Source: Amblyornis subalaris
Lineage: Eukaryota; Chordata; Aves; Passeriformes; Ptilonorhynchidae
Direction: 5' to 3'
Length of the DNA stretch: 64,000 nt
Assembly (NCBI GenBank): GCA_018881555.1
Contig: JACAXG010000028.1
Span: 1,694,364 to 1,758,363 of the forward strand
The translations under genes were made by a program, and so were the position numbers. The notes beneath the pieces are model-generated. The model searched no databases. It was not told the origin of the DNA and saw only the letters and a program-made list of their open reading frames with translations. Of this stretch, positions 34,968 through 46,737 are shown piece by piece. The stretch's first letter is position 1. Every line of letters begins with the position of its first letter.

Positions 34968-35236
34968 AGGGGGTGACAGGACAAGGGGGAATGGCTTTAA
35001 CCTGAAAAAGGGGAGAATTAGATCAGAGATGAGGGAGGAATTGTCCCTGTGAGGGTGGGGAGGCCCTGGCACAGGGTGCCCAGAGAAGCTGTGGCTGCTC
35101 CATCCCTGGAAGTGTCCAAGGCTAGGCTGGAAGGGGCTTGGAGCACCCTGGGATAGTGGAAGGTGTTGGGGTTGGAACTGGGTGGGCTTTAAGGTCCTTC
35201 CCAACCCAACCCAGTCAGATTCTGTGATTTTGTGAG
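34968..35236 (+). mobile_element. CR1 LINE fragment
   Basis: It starts near GGGTGACAGGACAAGGGG and ends ACTTTAAGG-type tail with CCAACCCAACCCAGTC, followed by ATTCTGTGATTTTGTGA, a clear remnant of the CR1 terminal octamer repeat. Confidence 0.93.
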
Positions 35237-36052
35237 TGCACCTCTCCCCGCAGTGACACAGGCCCTCCTGGTGTGGACATCATTCCCATAACTCTTTTTT
35301 AAACAGTTAAAGGGTTTCTTACAAAAACATGACCATTTTCTAGGATGTAACACACACACATAGACACACACAACTATTAAATCCTGCTAACGCCAAGAAA
35401 CAAGCTCAGGCATCTTTGGACTCTTGGATACAAAACTGAGCTTCTTAGAAATGTCCTCATCCTGCTCAAGGCCTTCCCGGGGTAAAAACAACAATTACCT
35501 ATATTTAAAAGGACAATTTCGGGATGGGAAGTCCTACAGCACGCCCTTAATAACCCCAGTGGTTTCCCTTCTGGCACAGGAACGTGACGGATTTGGAGCG
35601 GCACGTGCCGGAGCAGGGAGCTATCCCGTTATCCAGGAGGGAAGAAGCCTCTCCCACCAGCACCAACCAACGCCCATCGGAGCGTCCGAATCCTTTTGCC
35701 TCGAGCTCCAGCGGGTTTTGCCCTTGTGTAATCGCTTGTTTCGTAAGCGTTGCTCGTTCCTGTGCTTTTCTTATTAAAAAAAAAAAATGAAATAAATAAA
35801 TCCTCCGGGCAGATAAATCCCACCCAATAAATGTGTCGCTCCTCTCTCCCCGCGGACATAATAATGCCCTCACTCTTGTCCCGGCTTGGAGCACACACAA
35901 ATCACCAGGATAAATAAAACTGCCAGCCTAAGCCAAACAGCTCATTTTTAATAAAGCCTTTTACCTCCTTTCCCAACGCCAGACAACGGCCCCGAGCAGC
36001 CCAGCNCCCCAGGGACGGCGGCTCCCGGCCTCCCTGCCGGCCGAGCCCGCTG

Positions 36053-36970
36053 CCTTGTGTTTTCCTGGGATATGTTTGGGGCTGGATTTCTCCATCCCAG
36101 TGACACCCTGGGGCTCGTGCCCTGTGTTTCCTCAGGCTGTGTTTTAGGCTGGATTTCTGGGTCCTGGTGCTGCCTTGTGTTTTCCTGGGATATGTCTGGG
36201 GCTGGATTTCTCCATCCTGGTGCCACCATGGGGCTTGTGCCTTGTCTTTACCCAGGATATGTTTAGGGCTGGATTTCTCCATNCCAGTGCCACCCTGGGG
36301 CTCACATCCTGTGTTTACCCGGGATATGTTTGGGGCTGGATTTCTCNNTCCNNGTGCCACCCTGGGGCTCACGCCCTGTGTTTCCTTGGGATATGTTTAG
36401 GGCTGGATTTCTCCATCCCAGCGCCACCATGGGGTTTACTTGGGATATGTTTGGGGCTGGATTTCTCNATCCCAGTGCCACCATGGGGCTCATGCCCTGT
36501 GTTTCCCTGGGATATGTTTAGGGCTGGATTTCTCCATCCTGGTGCCACCATGGGGCTCATGNCCTGTNTTTNCCCNGGATATGTTTNGGGCTGGATTTCT
36601 CCATCCNNGTGCCGCCTTGGGACTTGNGCCCTGTCTTNACCTGGNATAGNTTTTGGGCTGGATTTCTCAGTCCTGTTGCTGTCATGGGGTTTACTCAGGA
36701 TATGCTTGGGGCTGGATTTCTCCATCCCAGAGCCACCATGGGGCTCATGCCCTGTGTTTCCTTGGGATATGTTTAGGGCTGGATTTCTCCATCCTGGTGC
36801 CACCATGGGACTCATGCCCTGTGTTTCCTTGGGATATGTTTAGGGCTGGATTTCTCCATCCCAGTGCTGCCGTGGGGCTCATGTTTTCCCGGGATATGTT
36901 TAGGGCTGGATTTCTCCATCCCNNTGCCACCCTGGGGCTCGTGCCCCGTGTTTCCCCGGGCTGGATTCGT
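36053..36970. repeat. Minisatellite, 67-nt unit, about 14 copies
   Basis: Each unit contains GGATATGTTTAGGGCTGG, ATTTCTCCATCCCAGTGCC and ACCATGGGGCTCATGCCC. Successive GGATATG sites lie 67 nt apart in most of the array, with 54-55-nt units at 36389-36443 and 36643-36698 where a 12-13-nt piece is missing. N are concentrated here (about 20 in 900 nt), consistent with allelic or collapsed-copy variation. Stops are rare in several frames, so long frames on both strands (up to 222 codons on plus) are artefacts. Confidence 0.97.
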
Positions 36971-37165
36971 CCCGGATCCCACCCCGCTGGCACCGTCCCG
37001 TCAGCCCCGGGAGCGGCACGCGGCGGCCCCAAACACTGCGCCCATTGATGCGGCGGGGCCGGGGCGATTTTGGGGGCGGGGAGCCGGGGGGGGCTTTGTC
37101 TGCCGAAATTGGGTCCCGGCCGGGTGTTTAATATTCCCCGTCATGCCGGGCCGTTCCTGCTCGCC
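36960..37165. promoter_or_regulatory. CpG-rich segment abutting the 67-nt minisatellite
   Basis: It includes GGAGCGGCACGCGGCGGCCC and GATGCGGCGGGGCCGGGGCG, with many CG in about 200 nt, then switches to TTTAATATTCCCCG. It may be a small intragenic CpG island; no transcript evidence is visible. Confidence 0.33.
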
Positions 37166-37592
37166 CCTGCCTGTCAGCTCAGCCCGGGGATGTTTATTTT
37201 AACGGCCACTTGTGGTCAAGGCTGGTGCCAGTTGTACGGCATCGGTTACGCAGATTTAGCACCGGGGACTCGGCCCCCGGCTCCCCGAGCACGGAAGGCA
37301 GCCAGGGCTGCCCGGCCTAATGTGAAACAACTGAACTCTTCCAGCAGTCCCCGCTCCAGGTTTAACCCTTGCCAGGCAGGAGCCGGCTGCTTCCAAAGCT
37401 CAGCCTTCCCACCAGCCACAGACACCAGCCCGTGTCCCCTCTCCTGCTCCCCAAACTCCCCCCGCAGCAGAACGNCTTGGGGTGATGATCTGAAACTGCC
37501 AGAAGGAGCAGGAAATGTATTCAGTTGCTTAAGGGAGCAATTTTGGGGAGAAGGGGAGGATTTTTATTGCTCAGGACAGTGCTGGGAGCNNT

Positions 37593-37700
37593 CACAGAAC
37601 CACTGAGGTTGGAAAAGCCCTCCAAGATCATCGAGTCCAACCTCTGACCGATCAGCACCTTGTCACCCAGCCCAGAGCACTGAGTGCCACGGGATGCTCC
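37593..37700 (-). mobile_element. CR1 3' fragment, divergent subfamily
   Basis: It begins CACAGAACCACTGAGG, then TTGGAAAAGCCCTCC and AAGATCATCGAGTCCAACC. Similarity fades after the CAGCACCTTGTCACCC region. Confidence 0.87.
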
Positions 37701-38909
37701 ACATCCCTGCCTGCTGAACTGACACATCCCCGGGACACAAAGCCAGGCCATCCCAGCTCCCCGACGGGAGCCTGGCCTGGGCACAGCCTCCCTGCCCGAA
37801 CCCAATCCTGGTGGAGAGCGAAGAGGGATNGCCAGGCGAGCCCCTGCTGCTCCGCCAGAGCCGGGACCACGCTCCAGCGTGAAGTGAACCGGGGCCCGCG
37901 GCAAGCCCTGCACCAGTTCTGATCGTCTGGCNCGACTCCAAGATGCTAATCAGCCCCAGATTAAGTCATCAAGCAAACTGATGAGCAATCACATTCTGTC
38001 AGTACAGCTGGACATCATTACCCGGGAGCCGAGCTCCCGCCGCACNGGGAAGGCGGCTCCGTGCCGCTCATCCAACGGGAACGGAGCGGGAGCGCTTCAG
38101 AGGAGCTGGGCTGAGCTGCCACGGGCTCGGCTCCAGCTCCTGGCCCTACCTGTGCTCCCCAAAATTTGCCTCTCGCCACGCCAAGGTGATGACCACCGCC
38201 ANGTCCATCCCGATCCGGCGGCGAACGGCTGCTCCCGCTCCCGGAGCATCCCCGTGGTTTCCCGAATTACTGCACGTGGCAAGAGGCAGGTTTGTTTTCC
38301 ATGGAGGAACATCAACCTGTGGAAGTGCTCTANGTGGACCATCACAGACACTGTCAATAACTACGAGGGACAACCATTAACAGAAACCCGTTAATGGTGA
38401 TGTGCAGGGAAAATTGATGCTCGAATCCCAAGTTCANTTGGGGGGAATTTGTGAATGGGAACAGATTCCAGGCTTGTTTTCCATGTATCCCCATTGGGTT
38501 CGCAGAGTTCTCACCCAGAGAGAGCTTTTCTCTAAAACCTGCCCAGGAAATGAGTTAAAACTGGAGGAGGAGCAGCCTAAATGTCTGATAAGGACATGCA
38601 AAAAAACCTATGTAACTATCAGCATCAAATACTAATTCTGATTTTTTTTTGCTCCAAAAACAAATATGATAAAAATAGATGAATGCTGGTTAACATCAAT
38701 TAAGAAAAGNATTTCTACTTGTATTTTAATACTACTTAAGAGGAAATAAATTAATGAGAGTTGCTATCAGGGAATTCACTCTTTTCACAGATCTTAGACA
38801 TGGATAACCCAGCACCACATCTCCAACCATCCCTTCCCTGTGGTTTTGTCATCACTTTTTCCGTAGCCAATGGAGTATTTTCCATATCCCGCGCTTTATT
38901 AGGCCTCAA

Positions 38910-38978
38910 TAAAGACATATATAAAAATATATAAATACATAAATGTATAAATATATAAATATATGAATATATAAACCC
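38910..38978. repeat. AT-rich (TATAAA)n-like simple repeat
   Basis: About 70 nt of ATATATAAAAATATATAAAT-type sequence with TAAATATATAAATATATG; no G or C except isolated bases. Confidence 0.93.
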
Positions 38979-39638
38979 AACTGAGATAGGAGAGGGCTGC
39001 ACTCTTCAGCCCCCAGTGCACATCTGGCTGCCAGTGGGGTCTCGGCTGCCCCGGATCCTCCCTCTGGAACAGAGCAATAGATTTGAAGTGATGATCCTCC
39101 TGGAAAGACTGGGAGGTGAGAACACCGTCCACCACATCCNGCTGAAATATTCCCATGTTTTTGAATGCCTGAGTGGGAGCTCCTCNGGTAACTCCACATC
39201 CAAGGGCGGATTCTCCTCCCAGCCCTTTGCTGCTTTAGCTCGTTCCCTGGGATGGACAGGCCATTCCTAACCCCTACACCTTCATCCCACTGTCTTTATC
39301 AGCTTCTGGATAAAGATCCAAAATCATANAGAAACAGGAGCACATCAATCAAAATAAAGCCCCCAGAAAAGCCCAGCTCCATCATCCCACACAACAGAGC
39401 CTCGTCCTGCCTCTCACTTGTGCTTGAACAAGANAGAAAGTTCTGTTATAGCCCAACAAAAAACAGGATAAATCCCATTCCCAGCCCAGCCTGGCTCCTC
39501 CTCCCCCTCCCAGGAAGGCTGAGTGTGGCATCACCTTGGGAAGACACAGGCACATCCCTCTGAGGAGAGGTTTGGCTCCACTGGGAGCTCCCCCCCGAGG
39601 TCTTGGGTTGCCTGGATGCGAGCACTTGGAAAGTCACG

Positions 39639-39788
39639 GCATCCCAGGATGGATCAGGCTGGAAGGGACCACAGCNGGAATCTTCTCCCACCTCCCTGCT
39701 GGAGCAAAGTCATCCCAAAGCAGAGGGTTGTGTCCAGGCAGTTCTGGGATATCTCCNGCGGGGGAGATTCCACGACCTCTCTGCCGGC
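39639..39788 (-). mobile_element. CR1 LINE fragment, third subfamily
   Basis: It reads CATCCCAGGATGGATCAGG, CTGGAAGGGACCACAGC, then GGGATATCTCC and GGGGAGATTCCACGACCTC. The same body is seen at 56.71 kb. Confidence 0.88.
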
Positions 39789-40109
39789 ACACAGGGAAGG
39801 GGGACGATGACATTTCAGCCAGGACAACGGCCCACGGCCTCTTTTCAACTCCTCCCCCTAAAAATACAAACGAAAAATAGAGAAAAGAGAAGAAACCGTG
39901 CATTTCAGGGCAGGTGATGGAGAGGAAACCAGGCCACGANGTCAGCTGCTTTACAGCGAAACCCTGGGAACAGCAAGGCCGAGCTGCGCCGCGTTAAAAT
40001 CCAGGGCTAATTTAAAACCTTGTTCCTTAGCGCGAGAGCTGGAAAGGCGCCCGAGCGANGGGGAGGAGGGGAAAAAAATAATAACCGGGCCAATTGTATA
40101 TTTCTCCTA

Positions 40110-40625
40110 GAAATTCCACGTCGGGAGGTACCTCCCGGCTGCCCCCGCGGGCTCCAGTTTCAATAAATCAACACAGCGTGCGGGGCGACGGTAGCACAAA
40201 GTCCTCCTCTCTTCCCACAGCCCAGCCAGGTAAAATCACCGCGGAGCCGGGAACAAAATGCCCATTCTTCCCGCTCCTTGGCAAGGGGACAAATTGCTCT
40301 CTGCACCTCGCCGCGCTGAAGGAGCTGTTATTAAAGGCAGTCGGGGCCGCCTTCGCGGCCGCGCTTGAACCAGGCGAGCGCCGCCGCCCGCGCGAGGTCC
40401 AGGGAGCGACGCCGGGACCAGGCCACCCCCGCGCCTCCCTGCCCATCCCAGTGTTTCAATAATTGGGATTTGGGATGCGGAATGAGCCCTGCCCCGGGGG
40501 ACCTGTGCAGCGGGCCGCGATTTTTGCCGGTAGTTTATGGATTATTCCAGCGGCCGCGGCGCGGCCCTGAGCCCCGCCGAGGGAGGGCAAACAAGGAGGT
40601 GAGAGGCGCTCTGAGCCGTCTCGTT
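40110..40625. promoter_or_regulatory. CpG-rich island, the largest in the window
   Basis: Many CG clusters occur across about 500 nt: CGTGCGGGGCGACGG, GGGGCCGCCTTCGCGGCCGC, GCGCCGCCGCCCGCGCGAGG and AGCGGCCGCGGCGCGGCCC, including two GCGGCCGC sites. Short AT-rich motifs (GAGCTGTTATTAAAGGC, TAGTTTATGGATTATTCC) are embedded, a pattern often found in vertebrate developmental enhancers or unannotated promoters. No coding first exon or start codon context was recognised. Confidence 0.4.
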
Positions 40626-41388
40626 GGCTCATCCCAACTGTGTCTGCACACAAAATATCCCGGTGTTTTTGGTGGGATAGCAGCTTGGCCACGTCTGGGA
40701 CACTGTGAATGCCACGGAAATAGCAAGGAAGAGAGGGATCACAAAGCCTGAGAAAGACACGGCATAAACTGTGGGAGGAAAAGGGATGTCCCTAAACATT
40801 ACATCAATAATCTGAAGAGGGGTCTCCCCATCCCTTGATTCCCCACCTCCACCGTCCTCCCACAATGACTTTCCACACCATTTCTCCTACAAATCATTTT
40901 ATATTTCCTTTACAATCAACTCCTCTCCCCTGGTGTCACTTCGTTGCCGGACGGGACCAGAAGCTCCAATTCCAGACATTATCTGGAAGGATGGAGTGTC
41001 CTAAGGGAAGAGCCAAGGTTTGCAGCCAGTCCTTTCCCTTCTAATTCAGTTGGTGGGAAGCAAAAAATGCACATAGAGATTTTTATAACCACAGATTTAC
41101 TTTTTTTTCCCCCCTGAAATTTGCATTTTCCCCAAGGCTCCTAGCCCGCGGGTCTTTGGAAGGTTCTGAGCGAGGGCAGTGGGGTTTATTCCAACCACAG
41201 CCACAATGTCCAAGTGGTCACTGGGTCCAGCCACCTCGAGAAGCCACGTTCCCGCGGAAGATGTCCCGCAGCCAGTGACCCGGAGTGCTCCAGAAACCCA
41301 GCAGGGAAAAGTAAAGACTTCGGGATCCAACTATTCCATAAAAAAAGCCGTCGACCCAAATATAGCCACAGGCTCGTCCTTCAAGAAC

Positions 41389-41497
41389 AACTGGACGTGG
41401 CACCCAGTGCCCTGGGCTGTGACAAGGTGATCATCGAGGCTCCAAAGGCTGGAATTGATGATCTTGGACGTCTTGGATTCTGGGATTCAGTGATTTT
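41389..41497 (+). mobile_element. CR1 3' fragment, divergent subfamily
   Basis: It reads CTGGACGTGGCACCCAGTGC, CTGTGACAAGGTGATC and GGAATTGATGATCTTGG, ending in ATTCTGGGATTCAGTGATT. The usual CTTTTCCAACC tail is altered. Confidence 0.8.
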
Positions 41498-41559
41498 GGG
41501 TGGGGGGGGCAACAGAACGCAACTCGCAGGAGATTTGGGGTTTTTCTGACATTTTTCAG

Positions 41560-41960
41560 CATTTCTGCGCAGACACAGCCTCTCCCCGAATAACCCCTCA
41601 GCTATTTGTTGTTATTAAATTCCATCTTTAGCTTGCCACATAAAACACCTCGGAGACTTTCGTGCCTTCCATAAAATATTTCGAATTCAGCCTCTCGCCC
41701 ACACAGGCAGCTCAGGGCCCCAACCCCAAAAGAGAGCTGCAGAACCCATCCATTAGCGATGAAAGTGTTTCCAAGGCCATGAATTAATTAAAATAAAATT
41801 AACATGTCGGGAAATAAAACTCTTGAACAGAACTGGCCATGAAAACATCTTCAGTTCAGCACAGCCAGCAATCTCCTTCTGTGTTTAGGGATCTAAATAT
41901 ATTATCTAATATATTATCTTTGCTTCATGTTAATAACGTCATTCCCAAGGATCGGGAACA
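41560..41960. promoter_or_regulatory. AT-rich, N-free block, candidate conserved non-coding element
   Basis: It contains TTGTTGTTATTAAATTCC, CCATAAAATATTTCG, GAATTAATTAAAATAAAATT and CTTCATGTTAATAACG. No repeats and no N occur over 400 nt. Confidence 0.3.
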
Positions 41961-42836
41961 AAGTGGGAAATATGGGAGGCACCAAGAGGCCCTCGGGGTG
42001 GGATGGACAGGAGAGTCCGTGGCTTCTCTCTGGATGGAGGAGCTGGGGCAAAAACCACGTGGATAGGGATAATTTTAATCAGATTTATAAACTGGGACCA
42101 CTTCAGCTCAATAATGATGATATTTTACAGTCTGTCATCATATTCCAGCAGATTTCCCTGGGCTGGGAAGGAGCCAAGCTGACGTCACCCCATTCCAGCC
42201 CCTCGTCCCCCCACAATCCCTCCCCTCCACACTGAACTGGATTTTCCAGCTCCTCGCCTCGCTGCCAGCACATGGATCAAAACTTCCCAGATCATTTTCT
42301 CCACAGGAACACGACTGGGGTTGATCTTAGAGAACTTAAAGAGTCAAAGGCAACCCCATGGGAAGGGAGAAATAAACCAGGATTTTCCCGTTAAAAAAGA
42401 ATCAAAAAAGGACTCGATAGTCTTACCCCAGAGCAGAAATTCTCAATATGTGCTGCAGACAAAACTCATTTCTGATATTCCCAACCACCGACGCAAGAGA
42501 TGTTGTGGGAACACATTCCCTGCTCCTCATGGAAGAGGAGGAGCAGGTCCAATGCAGCAGATTTTTTGCACACACNAAGCACAAGTCCTGCACCTTCAGG
42601 TGCAAAGGTGACACTCCCACGGGAAAATATGAATTTAAAACCTAAATAATGGTCTTGACTCCACAGACCAAAGTACTGAAGGGTCCTATGACGGCACACA
42701 AATTTCCTCACATCTCTTTGGAAGTCTCTCCCAGGTGCTCCAGTGGATACCTGGAGCAGGCAGGGCAGTGACTCAGTGCTGTGCTTGTTATGAAATGCTG
42801 AGGGCAAGCACAAAATATCAAGTACAAAAGANATTT

Positions 42837-43080
42837 CACAGAATCCCGGAACGGTTTGGCTTGGAAGGGAACTTAAAGCCCATCCAGTTCCAACCCCAAC
42901 ACCTNCCACTATCCCAGGCTGCTCCAAGCCCCATCCAGCCTGGCCTTGGACACTTCCAGGGATGGGGCAGCCACAGCTTCTCTGGGCACCCTNTGCCAGG
43001 GCCTCCCCACCCTCACAGATATTGGAATTCCTTCCCANTATCCCACCTAACCCTGCCCCATTTCAGCCTGAATCCATCAC
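42837..43080 (-). mobile_element. CR1 LINE fragment
   Basis: It begins CACAGAATCCCGGAACGG with GGTTTGGCTTGG (one change from the usual tail) and extends to CCCTGCCCCATTTCAGCC. Confidence 0.93.
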
Positions 43081-43764
43081 CATAGAGCTGTTTGTGGAGG
43101 TTCAGGAGATGGGAGCCACAGCAACTCCAACTCAGGGCTATAAAAGGGAGATTTGTAGGAATTTGTTCTCAGCTCTTTGGTTTCCACNGCCAGGAAAGAG
43201 ACTCATTAAAAATTCACTGTCCTCCTCTCCTAAGCTTTGAGGGGAAAAGCAAAGAGCAACTGACTTTCCAAACTATTTTAAGGCCNGGATGAATTAATAA
43301 CTAGAGATAAACAAGCCCAGAAGAGGGGAGGTGTGGGGACAAAACGATGCCTGAAGGATTCCTCTCCTGGGCTCTCACGAAGAATGTGACAATTCTCCTT
43401 TTGTTCTTATCCTGGTTATATTTAAAGAATATCCTTAAATTTTNGGGGACTTCTCAGTGCCAATGGGTGTCAGTTTTCAGAGGGACACCGGGAGCAGCTC
43501 CGTGCCTGCCACTGCTCCCTCCATGGATCGACGTTCCCGGCCCGTCCCNGCACCTCCGCGCCAGGAACCGGATCCCTCCCTGCTCCTGCTCCTGCCACGG
43601 CTTTAACGAGGAGCTGCATGTGGAAAAACCAACACTGGCTGCTGCTGGGAGGGGAACAGGCTCCCTGGAAAAGAAAAACCTGTGGCACCCTGCTCTGGGA
43701 GCCTGTGGGCTGCTGGAGGCTCCTGCTGTCGCCTGCCTCGGGCTGGAGCACATCCAGGGGAGGG

Positions 43765-44168
43765 AACGGGGCTGGGAAGGGGCTGGAGCAGCAGGAGNGG
43801 CTGAGGGAGCTGGGAAAGGGGCTCAGCCTGGNGAAAAGGAGGCTCAGGGGGGACCTTCTGGCTCTGCACAACTCCTGACAGGAGGGGNCAGCCAGGGGGG
43901 GTCNGGCTCTGCTCCCAGGGAATAAAGGATGGGATGAGAGGAAGCGGCNTCAGGCTGTGCCAGCNAGGTTTAGANTGGACACTGGGGAAAATGTCTTTAT
44001 GGAAAGGGTCACCCAGGGCAGTGGTGGAGTCCCCATCCCTGGAAGGGTTCAGAAAAGGTGTGGATGTGGCACTTGGGGACCTGGTTCCTGCTGAACACGG
44101 GGGTGGTGCTGGGCTGGACTTGATCTTAGAGGGCTTTTCCAACCTCAACAATTCCNTGATCCCATGAA
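43765..44168 (+). mobile_element. CR1 LINE fragment, about 400 nt, divergent subfamily
   Basis: It starts in GGCTGAGGGAGCTGGG, passes AAAAGGAGGCTCAGGGGGG and TGGTGGAGTCCCCATCCC, and ends TTTTCCAACCTCAACAATTC. It is the longest copy of the AACAATTCC-tail subfamily here and is N-rich. Confidence 0.92.
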
Positions 44169-45039
44169 ATGGAATTTTGCAGATCCAAAAAGCTCTCTCT
44201 GAACTTTTCAGCTTTCAAGCTCCTTTTTTTGGGTCTCTCTCATTTACTTTCCCTGGGGTTTCANCCCCCGAGTGTGGGGCNGAGCCCNTNCAAAAGCTGC
44301 NGCTCCCTCGGCTCCTGCATTCCAGGGAAAAAGGGATGGANACCCACCAGAGAGGAAGAGAAGGAACTGAAAGGGCAGCAAAGTGAGGTGGAAGAGCTCT
44401 GTCCTGGCTGGAAGAGCCAGCAGGGAGGGTGGTTTTCCCAAGTCTGGGCAGGAAAGGGCTGGAAGAGGCTCCTGTTCAATCCAAGCAAGGTCCAAGTGGG
44501 ATAACTCCAGAGGGCTCCGGGAGCAGGATGAGNTCAGGGACAATGAGGCCTCCATGGCAGTCCAGTTCCTCTCCTGCACATCTCCCACCCCNTGGATGTG
44601 ATCCAGGCCCTGCAGAGCTCACGGAGCAATAACTTTTTCCAAAAACAAGGGAGGCTGGGAACGCCGGCGGGGAGAGCAAGGCCAAAGGCAGAGAACTCCT
44701 CGGAAAGGTTTGCTCTGTCCAACAGCAGTATCCGAATTTCATCCCTCATGGCTTTCCCCTAAAATGGGGGAAAACATGGGAAACATGGAATCACATGGAA
44801 AACAGCAACTGCTGAACAGGAGGANGAACTCCTGCAAGGAATTCAGGATGAGCTGCCACGGGCAGTGGAGGGGATGGTGCAGAGGGCATGGAATTCCCTG
44901 GTTTGTATCCATTCAAAAATATCCCACAACGATCCTGTCACACTATGTTTTTCTGATATCATGGATGCAAAATTGTNAACCATGAATTTTAGGCTGAAAT
45001 CCTCGAAATCACCACAGCAAACGCTGAATTCTAAAAAGC

Positions 45040-45130
45040 GACAACTTGGGTGATTTTGGAATATTTTTTTTATAAAACCTTCCAGCTATTTTTTTTTTAC
45101 CCAGGAACGTGCAAAAAGAGAGAATTCCCC
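45040..45130. other. T-rich stretch
   Basis: Two T-runs (about 45064-45071 and 45090-45099) separated by AAACCTTCCAGC. No larger repeat is recognisable. Confidence 0.5.
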
Positions 45131-45885
45131 GCGGATCAGTCCCGCGAATAAAGCACAAACACCGACCGTTCCCTCGCAGAGAGGCAGGGAAAGGGTTAAC
45201 CCCTGGAGCCTGGGAGCTCTCCGGTGTGCATTCGGCTCCCGCTCCAAAATGAAACACCGTGGGAGCTGCCCCGCCTCGGGGGGGCCTGGAACTCCATCAT
45301 AATTTATGGACTGGACCNGGGGTTTTTTACGCCCAGGCCGAACAATGGCCAGGCAGGAGGTCCGGGGAAGCCGCGGGTTAAAGGTGATCCCGCGGTACCT
45401 GAGTTCCCTTCAATAACTCAACACATGACCATTAACCTGCTTTATCTGCCTCTATTAGGGAGGGCTGATGAAAACTTTTAATCTCCTTCCCAACGGCACC
45501 GGGGAGATGGGAGCTCGTTNGGTTGGGAGCAGGGAAATAGGGGAAAAAAAAAATAAAATAACGAGTGGGGAGTGGGGGTTGCTCAGCCCTCAGGAGGGAT
45601 TCGGGAGCTGGGGCCTCGCTGTGGGCACCTGGCTAAGGGTGACGCTGCCCTGCCCACCCTGCCCGCAGGAATCCTCCCACGGATCCATGGATAGATCCCT
45701 GCTCCAGGTCAAACCCGGTGTCCGGCACCAGGAGCCTTTCTGGGAATGTTTCACGGCTCTAATTGCAGCCTGGATTTATCAAAGCTTCTCAATGTTACTG
45801 CAAGTGGTTGCCCTTCTTGCCTGAACTGCCCTGCCACTGGACATCTCTGATCCCATTGGGAAGATGCTCATTGGAGACACAGCAT

Positions 45886-46155
45886 GGAGTGCCAGGACAC
45901 AGGGAATGGCTTCCCACTGCCAGAGGGCAGGGATAGATGGGATATTGGGAAGGAATTCCTGGCTGTGAGGGTGGGGAGGCCCTGGCACAGGGTGCCCAGA
46001 GAAGCTGTGGCTGCCCCATCCCTGGAAGTGCCCAAGGCCAGGCTGGACAGGCCTTGGAGAAGCCTGGGATAGTGGAAGGTGTGCCTGCCCACGGCAGAGG
46101 GTGGAATGGGATGGGCTTTAAGGTCCTTTCCCAACCCAAACCATTCCATGATTTC
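45886..46155 (+). mobile_element. CR1 LINE fragment
   Basis: It runs from GGAGTGCCAGGACACAGGG to CCAAACCATTCCATGATTTC. The body is nearly identical to the minus copies at 1.58 and 62.12 kb (shared CTGCCAGAGGGCAGGGATAG block), marking one recently active lineage. Confidence 0.94.
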
Positions 46156-46670
46156 TGGAAGGAAACATCAATCATAAATTACCACTGCCTTACCACAGGT
46201 GCCAAATTGCATTTTTCCCTACTCCGGGATGGCTTTCTGCACATTCCCTCGTGTCCTTCCCAACACCTGCCTCGAGTGCCTCCTGCTCCAACAGATCCCA
46301 AGAGCCGCCCCTGCACCCCTTCCTTCTCCCAGAGCATCCCGGGCCCTGCATGGATCCCAGGGCTCCCCCTTCTCCATCANCACCCAGGGAGCAGGGAATG
46401 GGATCTCAGGAAGTCGCAATTCAGGATTCATGAGAGGATCCCTCAATCCCACGGCCTCGCCTTACCCAAAATCCGTCTACNCTTCCCCAGGAGCCACGGC
46501 ACAAACGGCATCTCTGCTCCTCCAGGCCCTCGTGGTGCATCCCTTCCCAACAAACACGGATGGGATTAACCCCATGGATGGCCCAGCCCTGCCCTGCAGC
46601 TCCAGCTCCTCTCTGTGCATGTGAGCATCGAAACAAAACAAACACCACCGAACTGGAATCCCTGGAAGAG

Positions 46671-46737
46671 GATTATTTATTTATTTGGGAGCGCATTATT
46701 TATTTATTTGGAAGAAGTGGATTATTTATTTATTTGC
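46671..46737 (+). repeat. Triplicated (ATTT)n cluster
   Basis: Three copies of ATTATTTATTTATTTG are separated by short GC-containing spacers (GGAGCGC and GAAGAAGTGG). It has eight or more overlapping ATTTA pentamers on the plus strand. On the LMF1 transcript strand these read AAATAAATAAT. Confidence 0.93.

Noticed and set aside
36175..36843. 222-codon plus-strand frame of GICLGLDFS-type repeats
   Set aside because: Produced by the 67-nt minisatellite; several frames are open and the unit is not a multiple of three, so no repeating protein is maintained.
40629..40865. Minus-strand frame with a hydrophobic stretch (FSGFVIPLFLAISVAF)
   Set aside because: Only one hydrophobic run, no homology I can name, and no convincing splice sites; likely chance at the edge of the CpG island.
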